Assembly: GCA_043228905.1 (NCBI GenBank)
Contig: JBHGNT010000011.1
Location: forward strand, 11,842,001-11,906,000
Reading direction: 5' to 3'
Length of the DNA stretch: 64,000 nt
Source: Azolla caroliniana
Lineage: Eukaryota > Polypodiophyta
The translations under genes were made by a program, and so were the position numbers. Shown in pieces: positions 42,970 through 53,000 of this stretch (position 1 is the first letter of the stretch; each line of letters opens with the position of its first letter). The notes beneath the pieces are model-generated. The model had not been told where the DNA came from. It made no database searches and saw nothing but the letters and a program-made list of their open reading frames with translations.

Positions 42970-43918
42970 TTAGTGGCATTGTCTCTCGAGGAGTGAGAGG
43001 GATGCATGTCCTCTTGTAAGTCTATCCTTCGCTGCTTGTGTCATCGAAAATTTACCTGAGCGGGCACTGAAAGTGACTCCGAGATAGACATATGATCCAA
43101 CCACCTCAACTGGGCTATGGGAGATAGTTAGGTGACACTTAGCTCTAACTTGGGCCGACGTGTGGAAGATAAGGACTTTAGTTTTCCCTAGATTCACTAC
43201 CAATCCTCGTTGTGTGCAAAAGTCATCTAAGGCATTAAGGTGCCTTTGTAGGTCGTGTTCGGATTCAGAGAGCAAAACTATGTCGTCTGCATAGAGCAAG
43301 ATACGCACCTGCGTATCCCCCAGGACTACTCCATTGCCTCCCTTACGAGCAATAAAATCTGTGATCTCATCAATGTAGATCCCAAAAAGAGTCGGAGATA
43401 AGGGGCAACCTTGTTTTACACCAATAGTGCTAGTGAAACTATCAGATATGCCACCTGGGCATCGAACACACCCGGACACTTGTTCATATAGTGCGTAGAT
43501 GGCCCAAACCATGTCATCTGGTATCCTCAAGCTCTTAAGCCTATCAAACAACCGCTCTCTAAGGACCGTGTCAAAGGCTTTGCGGATATAGTTTCTTCTT
43601 GCGAGCCTTAGTCTGGTCAATTAAGCATCTAAGTGTGAAGATATGGTCAATAGTGGAGAAGGCTCGTCTAAAGCCAGCCTGTTCAGGTGCACGAAGATTT
43701 AAGGTCTCCATATACTCGCTAAGCTCTGCCTCCATTACTGCACCATATAATTTAGCAAGGGTATGACCTATCATAATGGTCCTATAAGTATTTGGGTCCA
43801 TGGGGTCCCCCCCCTTATGTATGGGGGCCACTGTGTTCATGGTCCATTGTGATGGAAAACCCTCTGCAAGGGCACGATTGAAGATTAGAGTTAACAAGGG
43901 AGCTAGGCACTCTCGCAT
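42970..43918 (-). pseudogene. LINE ORF2 reverse transcriptase (frameshifted)
   Basis: The first part (43918 down) has LTLIFNRALAEGFPSQWTMN, VAPIHKGGDP, MIGHTLAKLYGAVMEAELSE and EQAGFRRAFSTIDHIFTLRC. A one-base change near 43605 moves to the next frame: YIRKAFDTVLRERLFDRLKS, GVKQGCPLSPTLFGIYIDEI and the active site ILLYADDIVLL. The catalytic YADD is intact. It would copy LINE RNA at a nicked chromosomal site. Confidence 0.88.
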
Positions 43919-45419
43919 ATATGATGTGTTCTGCTCGCAATCCTGTGTGGTCCATGGACTTCCTATGTTGTAATTTCTTTATGACCTTCGTGACCCTAGA
44001 GGTCGTGAAGAGTGTCCCCACAGTAGGTCGGGGTGTAGAAGGCATTGGAATGGGTGGTTGGTTTGGGATGTGGTAAAGTCTCTCTGTATAAGTGTGCCAA
44101 GTTTCGGGATCTTCGATGGGTGTTTGTGGTCTTGGTTCCCGTAATCTCTTCCATGCAGTGGCACAATCGCTACTCATGAGCATGTGGTAGAGTTCCCAAT
44201 ATTGGGATGCCTCCCATGCTCGTCTCTTACGACGTGTCATCTTGCGCATTTCTTTACGAGCTTGTACTGAGGTAATACTACCACTGAGTTGCGATATTGT
44301 AAGTTGTCGATGTAAGCACCTACAATCCTCATCATACCATCTATTTTGTGGCATAGATCCTACTTTACCTTGATTGGAGTGTTTCGTGTATGGGAAACTG
44401 CTAACCGCTGCAGAATGAAGGATGTGTGTGAGTTTCGTACTAAGGCTCTCTAAAGGTAGGGAGGGATCAAGGGAGGAGAGATGGGCTTGAACATGTCGAG
44501 CATATATGTCAGAGAGCTCATGTGTGAAATGTATTGTGATGTCATGGCGTGGTTGACTAGAGTTGGTGACGTTAGAGATATCGCATTTTATCTCGAAGTA
44601 TAAGAAACTATGGTCCGTGCCAATAGGACATGGGGCCACTCGGAAGGAGTTAATCATGTGGGTAGCTTCAGGGCGTCCTATTAGATAATCGACTGTGCTT
44701 TCCCCTCCTCCATGTGGGAAACATGTGAGCTCTTCCGAATCTGGCCACTTGGCTAAACCATTATATATGACCATCTGGTGCCGACTACCGAGTTCGAGCA
44801 AATGATGGCCAAAGCTCGTGGCGTCTGCACCTTGATCCTTTGATCTACGTGTGGTGTCTATGTCTGAAGGATCGACATTTACCATTTCTAGGTTTCTATT
44901 CATTTGAAATATTGTGCATTGTCGAGATTGGGTTCTCGCATTAAAGTCTCCTACAAGGAATACTTCGCCTTGGGAAGAATATCGGATTATGTCATCCGAT
45001 AGAGGTTCATATGGGGAAGGCCCATGTGGCACTCCGTCATCAACTAATCTCGCCTCGCCAGCCAGATTATAACGAGAGCCTTTCGGGGGGAAGTAACAAA
45101 TGGCGAAAATTACTGCCTTGTCCTTGCTTGTGGAGACTTTCACCCACATAAAACGAGCTTCTAGGTCTGTGCTCAGTATTTCTATCCTATTATGTAGCTC
45201 CCTCCGAAACAATATTGCGACACCTCCAGATCCCCTGGTAATGCATCGACATGAGGTTTGTCTAAAAGCCAACTCCCAACGAAATCCTTCGACTCGTGGG
45301 AGTCCCCTATTTGGGCTTTGGTGTGTTTCTACTAGGCAAACTATATCTGATTCCTTTAATATCCCCTCTAGGCGGCCGGGGTGTGTCCAGAGTGCGCCGT
45401 TACAATTCCATAAGGTCAT
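43919..45419 (-). pseudogene. LINE ORF2 apurinic-type endonuclease
   Basis: The ATG at 45419 begins MTLWNCNGALWTHPGRLEGI. Exonuclease-endonuclease-phosphatase motifs are NCNG, CLVETHQS (catalytic Glu), SGGVAILFRRELH, VFLVGDFNARTQSR, STVDYLIGRPE and PIGTDHSFLYFE (catalytic His). It nicks target DNA. The frame runs open to about 43920, where a frame change separates it from RT, so most of this domain is intact. Confidence 0.88.
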
Positions 45420-45455
45420 CCTAAGTGTGTTTTTTGTCACATGGGCCACACGCCG

Positions 45456-46980
45456 TCAATTAGTAGTGCGATCATTTATGATCACTCGCCCATCTCGATA
45501 AAAGGCGTGATGCCCATCTTTGCGAGCTTGCATAACCTTTGGCATACAACTCTTGCGATGCTCAATTTGCATCTTGGTGAGGTCTTCATCGAGATAGATA
45601 GGGTCCCCACCCAATCCTCGAAGAATTGGTCTCTTCTTAAAGAAAGTGATTCTAGAGTCTAAGTCTTTAAATTGAAGAACTAAGGCTCTCTTCCTAGTTG
45701 TGTCGCGTCCGGCCCTCCAAGCTTTGGTGATAGTGACGGGAACTCAAGGCTCCTTATGTCCAACACTCGGCCACAACCGAGCTTCTTTTCATACGCAGAA
45801 AACGGGAAACAAATGCACGACACAGTGGAGAAGAAAAATAATAGTACACAGGAGGTTTACGTGGAAAACCCCAAACTAAGGGAAAAACCACGGCAGCCCA
45901 CAGGCTGCAAACTGTCATTATGTGAGAATGTACAACAGTGAGTTCACTGAGGCAACAACCTCTTTCTCTCTCTCTCTGTACACTATTACGTGCTCACTCT
46001 TCTTCTTGCACCAACAAAGAAAAAGAATGACAACAACAACAGTTACTAAAAGTTTGCCCTAAGTCATATTTATACTAATATGACTTTTCGGCTATTTACA
46101 AATATAGCCTCGATGGGCTCTCAGAAACATATTTACGAATATGTCTCTTCATCCGGTTCTCATCGGGTCTGTACCATCCAGCTCTCCGTAGCCGGGTACT
46201 CCTCATCCGGTTCATACCGGGCCTGCACCATCCGGCTCTCCGTAGCCGGGTACTCCTCATCCGGTTCATACCGGGCCTGCACCATCCGGCTCTCCGTAGC
46301 CGGGTACTCCTCATCCGGTTCATACCGGGTCTGTACCATCCGGCTCTCCGTAGCCGGGTCCTCCTCATACGGTTTCGGCCTCGGTCGAGTTTGTTCATCG
46401 GCACTGTTCTTCTTCCTTCCCATCCGGAGGGACCTGTTTCCCAACAGATAGGTAGGGTCGTTGTGTACCCTAACATTTTCCCGAGTGTTTGTGCATCCTC
46501 GTCTGGGGATGCACCTTCCTTGAGCCCAGTGACACGCACATTTAGGCGTCGGGCCTGACGCATTTTCTCCTCTTCGAGGGTGGTATTAACAATATTTTCA
46601 TCCTTTATTTCTTTTTTAATGTTTCTTTTAACCACATCTACCCAACCCGTTTTTGCTAACTCTATGTTATTTTTAACCTCCTCTTTAACTTTTTTGATCT
46701 CATCTTTTATATCCTCAATGGAGGATATTTCACCGTCCTCTCGGGATACCTTGATGTCATTAAGTTGTTGTTTGAGGTTTGTGTTTTCCTCTTTAAGTTT
46801 TTCTATTTCGGCCTTGAGGGTGTCTTTTTCCTCTCTATCTTTTTTCTTGTGGGTTTCGGCGTCTTTCACCCATTTTTTCATATCCATCTCTATTTTTGTT
46901 AAACGGTTAAACATATCCAAAAAGTCCTCCTTACTTATAGCCTCGTCTTGTGTATCCTTGTGTTCCTTTCGTTTAGACAT
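45456..46980 (-). pseudogene. LINE ORF1 (coiled coil-RRM-CTD type) interrupted by a solo LTR
   Basis: The ATG at 46980 starts MSKRKEHKDTQDEAISKEDF. A long coiled coil (about residues 15-130) leads to an RRM-like segment (RRLNVRVTGLKEGASPDEDA). The solo LTR then intervenes at 46446-45734. The C-terminal part has PIYLDEDLTKMQIEHRKSCM and MQARKDGHHAFYRDGRVIIN, like the CTD of L1 ORF1p. Leaving out the LTR and one target repeat (718 bp) keeps the frame open for 269 codons to the TGA at 45456. ORF1 binds LINE RNA. Confidence 0.82.
45734..46446 (-). repeat. Solo LTR in LINE ORF1, with 54-bp internal repeats
   Basis: 713 bp, TGTTGGGAAACAGG...TTCCCGTCA on the minus strand, flanked by GATAG at 45729-45733 and 46447-46451 (perfect target duplication). 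AGTATAAATATGAC on the minus strand (about 46066-46079) is the likely TATA box and sets the orientation. Upstream of it, about 46147-46370, a 54-bp unit (ATCCGGCTCTCCGTAGCC, then TACTCCTCATCC on the plus strand) is repeated about four times. No internal element remains. The superfamily is unknown; the ends suggest copia. Confidence 0.88.
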
Positions 46981-47110
46981 TGTAGAAAGAAAAAAAGGAT
47001 AAAATAAATGGGTTCGAGACTTAGCCGAGTTTGTGTTATGTCGTAGTCACATCTGCATTTTGCACACGACGAGCACGCTAAAAGAACAAGGATGCGCCGC
47101 CAAGAGAAGA

Positions 47111-47409
47111 AACGCGACACTCGGCAACCTCAAGAAACAAGGAGGAGAAGAGCACGGCAACGGCAATGGCGACTACAACGGATGATGGCGAACTGCAGCA
47201 GGTCGTCCAGCACGCTGACGACAGTTGACGGCGACGGACGGCAGTAGACGGCGACGGACGGCAACAAACGGCAACAAACGGCGACGGACGTCAGAGGCGG
47301 CAGCGCGCCAACAGATGACAGCAACACGATGGGGGGGGGAGTGCAGCTCGGTAGCAGGCGGCGACAAACGTCGCAGACGACAACGACGACAGTGTGGCAC
47401 ACGACGGTT

Positions 47410-47444
<35 letters not shown>

Positions 47445-47460
47445 AACAACACCCAACAAG
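47111..47460. repeat. GC-rich degenerate repeat and (GA)n tract
   Basis: Short GACGGCGACGGACGGCA and CAACAAACGGCAACAAACGG-like units repeat from about 47215 to 47295, and GA repeats fill 47411-47442. It may be the LINE 5' UTR or unrelated sequence. No gene is supported. Confidence 0.5.
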
Positions 47461-47697
47461 AAGTTGATGATAGATTAACAAGATGAACAAAAATAGAAAT
47501 AGCACTTAGGTGTTGAAGAACAAGAAGTTGATGATAGATTAACAAGATGAACAGATTAAAGTCGAGAGTGGCAAGACAACTTAATCAGAATACAACATGA
47601 AGATAGATTAACAAGATGAACAAAAATAGAAACAACACTTAGGTGTTGAAGATCAAGAAGTTGATGATAGATTAACAAGATGAACAAATTAAAGTTG
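47461..47697. repeat. Right minisatellite (same unit as left)
   Basis: Three partial copies of the same unit (AAGAAGTTGATGATAGATTA, ACTTAGGTGTTGAAG) and the trailing GAGAGTGGCAAGACAACTTA block match 41370-41540 in the same orientation. The two clusters bracket the LINE. Confidence 0.88.
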
Positions 47698-47900
47698 AAC
47701 TGTGTAACTATATTATTCAAATGTTTAAGTGAGCATTTAGTACTTGTCAGTACTCGAGTCAGCCTAGTGCTCATTGTATGTACTGAGTGTTGTTGTTTTA
47801 TAATTGAATTTGTTTTATCTACTTACTCTCTCTCACTATGTACTTGCTCTCGACTTCCATTCTCTGTGTATTCCTGATAGTCTACTGTTGTCGGCTAAAC
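47698..47900 (+). repeat. Copia LTR-like fragment
   Basis: GTGAGCATTTAGTACTTGTC and AGTACTCGAGTCAG resemble the TATA-proximal part of the D LTR (AGCATTGAACTACTGTCAGT). CT-rich sequence and a possible end at GTCGGCTAAACCA follow. It could be the missing half of the F LTR. Similarity is modest. Confidence 0.45.
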
Positions 47901-47981
47901 CATTTTGTTTGTAAGCTTCCACATCACACTTTTATAGGTATCCATCACGACCTTGTTATCGTATATGCATGTGCGTGCTAC

Positions 47982-48145
47982 TGTATGGAACCATGGGGGT
48001 CTTGGACTACGAAGGACTCAATGACTAAGAGGGTGTGGACGTTTGGGAACTCAAAGGCTCCCGTGTATGGAACCATGGGGGTCTTGAACTACGAAGGACG
48101 CAATGACTAAGAGGGTGTGGACGTTTGGGAACTCAAAGGCTCCCG
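47982..48145. repeat. 82-bp tandem duplication
   Basis: Two copies (47982-48063, 48064-48145) start TGTATGGAACCATGGGGGTC and differ at two bases. Recent local duplication; no gene. Confidence 0.9.
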
Positions 48146-48269
48146 TGAGTCCAATACTCCTAGAAGTCGAAAGGTCGAGTCAAACGTTCACTCAACTCTC
48201 TTTCCAGCTATCAGCACCATTGTCACATTCTAAACTCGAACCTCTGACCTATCACACAACCAATACATA

Positions 48270-48640
48270 GTGTTGTGTTAGATAAACCATATGGAAACTA
48301 TTGAGTTATATGTGAATTTATATATGGTTCAGATTGTAAAGTCTAACATACAATACATTCCAGAATATTCTAGTCTTTAGTATATTCTAGAAATATTCTA
48401 TGGTTCTAGACGAGTATATTCTAGAGATTTTTCTCCAGTATATTCCATAGATATTCAATCTCGGAACTTGTATAAATACGTGTGTTCACCTAGATTACAA
48501 TCAAGGTGAAACAACACTAGTTACAGAGTCTTTCAATTCATCAACTCATCCATTCAATTTTCTTCTAGTCTCTTGTGCATATTATCTACTTGTGACAATT
48601 TGCTCACCTTCCCATTCTCGTAGCTCTCCCTCTAGTTGTA
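48270..48640 (+). promoter_or_regulatory. LTR-like promoter with heat-shock elements
   Basis: It lies upstream of a gypsy gag remnant. TTCCAGAATATTC at 48358-48370 is a perfect three-module heat-shock element (TTCnnGAAnnTTC). TTCTAGAA, TTCTAGA and further TTC/GAA modules fill 48371-48455. CTTGTATAAATACG at about 48467 is a TATA box about 100 bp downstream. Exact LTR ends are unclear and no PBS was found. Confidence 0.5.
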
Positions 48641-48645
48641 GCCAT

Positions 48646-49362
48646 GTCCGACCCAACCAGTGAATTAACCTAGATAATGGTAGCCTCACAACAACTCCAG
48701 TTTGAAAATGAAGCTCTTCGGCATTCTTTATGAGAACTTCAAGTCAACACCTCACTATACTCATAGCCTGCGGAGCCTAGTTGTCCAATGCAACCTAGCA
48801 CAGAGCCCAATATTCTACTGACATCTAGCGTAGCTTCTTCTCATTTTCTTGAGCCTAAGGTTAGCCACCTAGAAAAATTTGATGGAACGAGGTCACGTTT
48901 TTGAGGGTTCATCAACTAGATTCGACTTATCATTCAACTACAACCTCAACGTTATGCAAATGGTCGTCGACAAAGTCGGCCTTGTGGGCACCCTCCTCTC
49001 CGGTCCGGCCCAAGATTGGTTTGCACCATTAGTAGAAACTTCATCATCTCTATTAGAGAACTTTCCCACCTTCCTCGGTGAGTTAGAGGCCACGTTTGGA
49101 GAGATAGACCGGTGACGTGCAACCCTCACCAAGCTTTATGCACTAGAACAAGGTTTGCGCACAACTTCTGTCTATGGTTCAGAATTCCGACAACTAGCAT
49201 GCAACGTCAATTGGGATGATCAAGCTTTAGCTTATCACTTTCAGCGGGGCCTTCAGAGCAATGTCAAGAATCTTCTCTTGAACTTTCTGGAGCCCACCTC
49301 ATTATCCCAAGCGATCTCACAAGCAATCCATTGTGACAATCGTCTTTTTGAATTCCGTTAGG
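48646..49362 (+). pseudogene. Gypsy (chromovirus/sushi-like) gag remnant
   Basis: MSDPTSELT and a stop-filled coiled region (QQLQFENEALRHSL) are followed by EPKVSHLEKFDGT. Then in another frame VGLVGTLLSGPAQDWFAPLV and FLGELEATFGEIDR, and after another change LACNVNWDDQALAYHFQRGL. That is the capsid domain order of chromovirus-type Gag. Only gag is left; it ends near 49362. Confidence 0.75.
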
Positions 49363-49366
49363 AAGT

Positions 49367-49498
49367 GTTGGGATAAAAGTCCCACTCCACCCACTCTGTA
49401 TCTCTAGTGTGAACACAATTAACCTAACTATATAAGTAGGTAATTGTTCTTATAAAAAGAGTTTGAAGGTTAATGAAAGACAATCTTCTTTGAGCACA

Positions 49499-49541
<43 letters not shown>

Positions 49542-49600
49542 GTGTAACCATCTTGTTTTTTGTCTGTTGCTCTACTAGTTTGCTAGACTACTTGTTGTCG
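49367..49600 (+). repeat. LTR-like sequence after the gag remnant
   Basis: TGTTGGGATAAAAGTCCCAC begins a sequence with ACTATATAAGTAGG at about 49427 and a long CT tract (49501-49539), as in many plant copia LTRs. The end is unclear. Confidence 0.45.
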
Positions 49601-49796
49601 GTTATGAATGTGCATGGATGACGAATGCTACACATATGGTCACGACTTTTTGTGTGAGGATGCTGCCTATAGAGAAAGGAATGTCACGATTGACAAAAGT
49701 TAGTTATCACAAATTCGTATTATCAACACAAATTGCTAATCAAATTGTGTAATGTCGATGAAGCAATAGAGCGGTCTGGTGGTGATTGCAGAGGAG

Positions 49797-49951
49797 GAAG
49801 ATCGGGGTTAGGGTTTAGGGGCATTCCGGCAAATTATAGAAAACGTTGTAGAGGGAAGGATGGGTTTTAGGGTTAAGGGGCATTCCGGTAATTGCAGAAA
49901 GTGAGAAGAGGAAGGTTAGGGTTAGGGGCATTGCAGTAATTACAGAAAATG
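49797..49951 (+). promoter_or_regulatory. LCMT1 upstream region: three repeats with telo-box-like motifs
   Basis: Three imperfect units of about 50 bp each contain TTAGGG runs followed by GGGGCATTCCGG or GGGGCATTGCAG and AATTA-AGAAA. GGGTTAGGGTTTAGG is the complement of the plant telo-box AAACCCTAA, often found near starts of housekeeping genes. They lie 130-290 bp before the ATG, so they may be promoter. Confidence 0.5.
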
Positions 49952-50014
49952 GTGACCGCAGCAGCTGCAGCAGCAGAGCAGCGGTGTCGAAAACAGAGAG
50001 AGGGAGACACAGAG

Positions 50015-50017
<3 letters not shown>

Positions 50018-50056
<39 letters not shown>
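50018..50056 (+). repeat. (GA)n tract in the LCMT1 5' UTR
   Basis: About 19 GA units end 26 bases before the start codon. GAGA tracts in plant 5' UTRs can bind BPC/BBR factors; that role here is inference. Confidence 0.8.
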
Positions 50057-50058
<2 letters not shown>

Positions 50059-50081
50059 ACCACACTGTTCTGGGCGCTCTA

Positions 50082-53000
50082 ATGGAACATCCTCTTCCTC
50101 AGAGCAGCTTCAACGCAGATGCAGCAGTCCAATCTACAAACGATGAAGCCTCCTCCAGCAAACTGTGAGTCTTCTGCTCATCTTTTCTTTTGCTTCCACT
50201 GGTTTGCTTTCCTCGTTCTACTCAGTTTAGAAACTCTACATACATACATACATACATACATACCTACATACCTACATACAATGAGACTTTCTTTTATAGC
50301 TGCCGCATCAATGATGATGTTTTATTATTCATAGGGTACTGATGCGTTCCAAAGACTTGAGTTCGTGCTCATTTCTTTTGTTTTTCTTGGATAATATGAA
50401 GAATAAGCATTTCCAGGTTACATACAAATTTATATAAGCATAAATTAGTAAATTATAAATAACTCAATAAAATCATGAATAAATCAATCAATAAATAAAT
50501 AACAAAGGAATGAATGAATAAATAAATAAATAAAATATCGGGGGAGGCTTTGAGCGACAACTGCTGGTATTATTCAGAGGACCAATTTTTAGTTTTCTGT
50601 TTTGAATGGGCAGCCATATAATTCAGGATTGCTTCTGATAAGGCTTTTCATTCTAACATATATATCAAACAAAGCTTTTCATTCCAACATATATATCAAT
50701 GATGTATCAGTAACATGAGTGATACGCTCGAAAGTCAACCTTTTCTTTTTTATTGGATTAACTTGAGTATATGATAAATGAATGTAGCCACTTCAAGATT
50801 ACCTGTGGGGAAGGCATTTTCATTGGAATATAATTATGTCAATGCAATGAATTATTCATTGGATTTAAGGATGATTGATTCCCATTTCACATATTTCCAG
50901 TTTCCTTTTCTAGTGTCATTGAGGTATATGCACTTATGCACAATATGCTATTGTAATTGATCTGATCCTTATTGAGCAGATCATGTGTAAAAAAAGGCTA
51001 TATGGAAGATAATTATGTACAGTTTTTTGTTCGTCGCTTGACAAGAAGATCTCCGATCATAAATCGAGGTAGGTTCTGTTTTGATCTTGCGAATGAAGAA
51101 TTTGTAAAAATGACAATGTCAAAGAATTAGATGTTGAAAGAATAATATCAACCTGTAAATGTTCTTTGTTTCAAAAGGTTATTATGCACGGTGGGCTGCC
51201 ATCAGGAAGCTTTTATTACAATTCCTAGAGGCTGAACCATCTTCTTCTGAAGGAATCTCCATCCATTCCAAGAAACAAATTTTATCTCTTGGTGCAGGAT
51301 TTGATACAACTTTCTTCACACTACAGGTAAGTTGAGTATTTGGCCTGGATACATATGCAGATATATAATACCAAAGTCATGGCCGTGTATGTGTGTGTAG
51401 ATATATATGCATTTATGTATGTATGAATGCATCTTTCCCTCTGTATAAAGCTTAGAAACAGTGTACCCAGCTTATTTTGCAATGTGTATGTATATATACA
51501 TGGTCACTATGAAGCTTACGAATACTATACCTGACTTATTTTGCCTCTGGCAGAAGATGATATTTTTTGCCACATGAATTTGTAGTCACTAATGAGAAAT
51601 AAATTTCAGAGTTAATTGAGCTAGATTCCCTATTATACAAACATTCAGTTGGAGAGCAAGGCTGCACCTCCACATTTAAATATGAGATTTGAAAACGTAG
51701 AACCTCAGTTACAAAAATGTAATAACACAGGTCTAAACCTCAAACTTAAATATTGAGAATGTAGAGCAGTGTAAGCTTAAGGCTTAAAGATGTAGAGAAT
51801 TGTACCATTCATACCTATTCGCAAAAAAAAAAGACATGCATCTGTCATGATCTTCTCAAATCTGGTTCCAATGGGCCATCTCTCCAAAATCCATATCGAT
51901 GATGTGCAAAACAGTACAGCGGTTGCATGTGTGTCATTCACTCAGAAAAGATTACTCATGTAGGTCTATGGATAACTCTCAGTAGCTTCTCCATAACCAT
52001 TCATATGTAGGCAAACTGAGTGAAGTCGTCACAATCTTAAAGTACCATCATCCCTGAACAACAAAGGACATTTTCTGTTTTGCTTTATAAAAAAAGAAAC
52101 CAAATCTTAAGTGTACAGATAATGCATCACACATTCTCAATGAGGACATCAAGGCAATTGCATCATATAGTTTCCGGTTAATGTACAGAAACTCCTCTAC
52201 AAATACTGCATGGAAACACAGTTGCTTGTGGTAAGGTGAAGCCAGGACCATATATATGCTTTCTCTTGGCTTTAACATAATAGAATTGAAAATCACCAAA
52301 CTCGGATAAGTAAGCAGCAAAAACTGTATGCATCGGGCAAATATTGATGGAATGAGAGTCACCGATGATGAATAACTTTTCAATCACCACAATTAAGGAA
52401 CTCAATAACTTAATGGTTATAACAAGAGGAGAAAGAGAGACAGAGAAAATTGTGTTAATGTCCTCTTGGGGCAAAACTCGTATATGGGTCAAAACTCATA
52501 CATATGAGTGAGTGCAGGGAATTAAAGTGATAATTATAATGTGAAGATTAATGGAGACAAAAATAGTTGAGCACAAGCCATTTGGTGCATCTTCCCCATT
52601 TATTGCATGAACCAAAAGAAATCCTATAATAGGGTGTATTCATACCATATTTATGCTAGAAGTGAGAAGACAAAGGAGACTAAAAAATAAAGGAGACCCA
52701 AAATAACATTAATCCTTAGTACACCTGGCTTACATGTTAATCTATAATCTCCATATGTTCTTAAAATGCAAAAATGATCCCACCCACTGTAAGGGTTGTA
52801 GTATGACATGTCGAAGGACCGTAACTCCCATGCATGTGGAGGAGAGAAACAAATGAAGGAGTGGTAGAACATGCAGAACATATCTATAAAACTCGGCAAC
52901 AACTATGCAAAAAGTCAAGGAATGTGACACAAGTGTCACGGGCATGATATTATACATTTGCATGAGTGGACCAAGATATTATTCACATTATTGAGCATGA

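Larger units (their letters stand above)
41573..47110 (-). mobile_element. L1-like LINE retrotransposon
   Basis: On the minus strand ORF1 (46980-45456, split by a solo LTR) is followed by ORF2 with endonuclease, reverse transcriptase and a C-terminal zinc motif, then about 300 bp of 3' UTR. The 3' end adjoins a (TTTC)n tract on the same strand rather than plain poly-A. ORF2 carries two or three frame changes. The 5' edge near 47110 is approximate. The copy is close to full length, which is uncommon for LINEs. Confidence 0.88.

Noticed and set aside
46147-46370. Regular repeats resembling a CRISPR array
   Set aside because: Units are contiguous, without variable spacers, in a plant LTR.
46080-46451. 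Open frame with an 18-residue repeat (SSGSYRACTIRLSVAGY) like a repeat protein
   Set aside because: It is the 54-bp LTR repeat translated; the unit is a multiple of three, so any frame looks periodic. The LTR ends and target duplication explain it.
51580-53000. Antisense genes in LCMT1 intron 3 (several 70-110 codon frames)
   Set aside because: No domain, no splice pattern, AT-rich sequence; typical chance frames.
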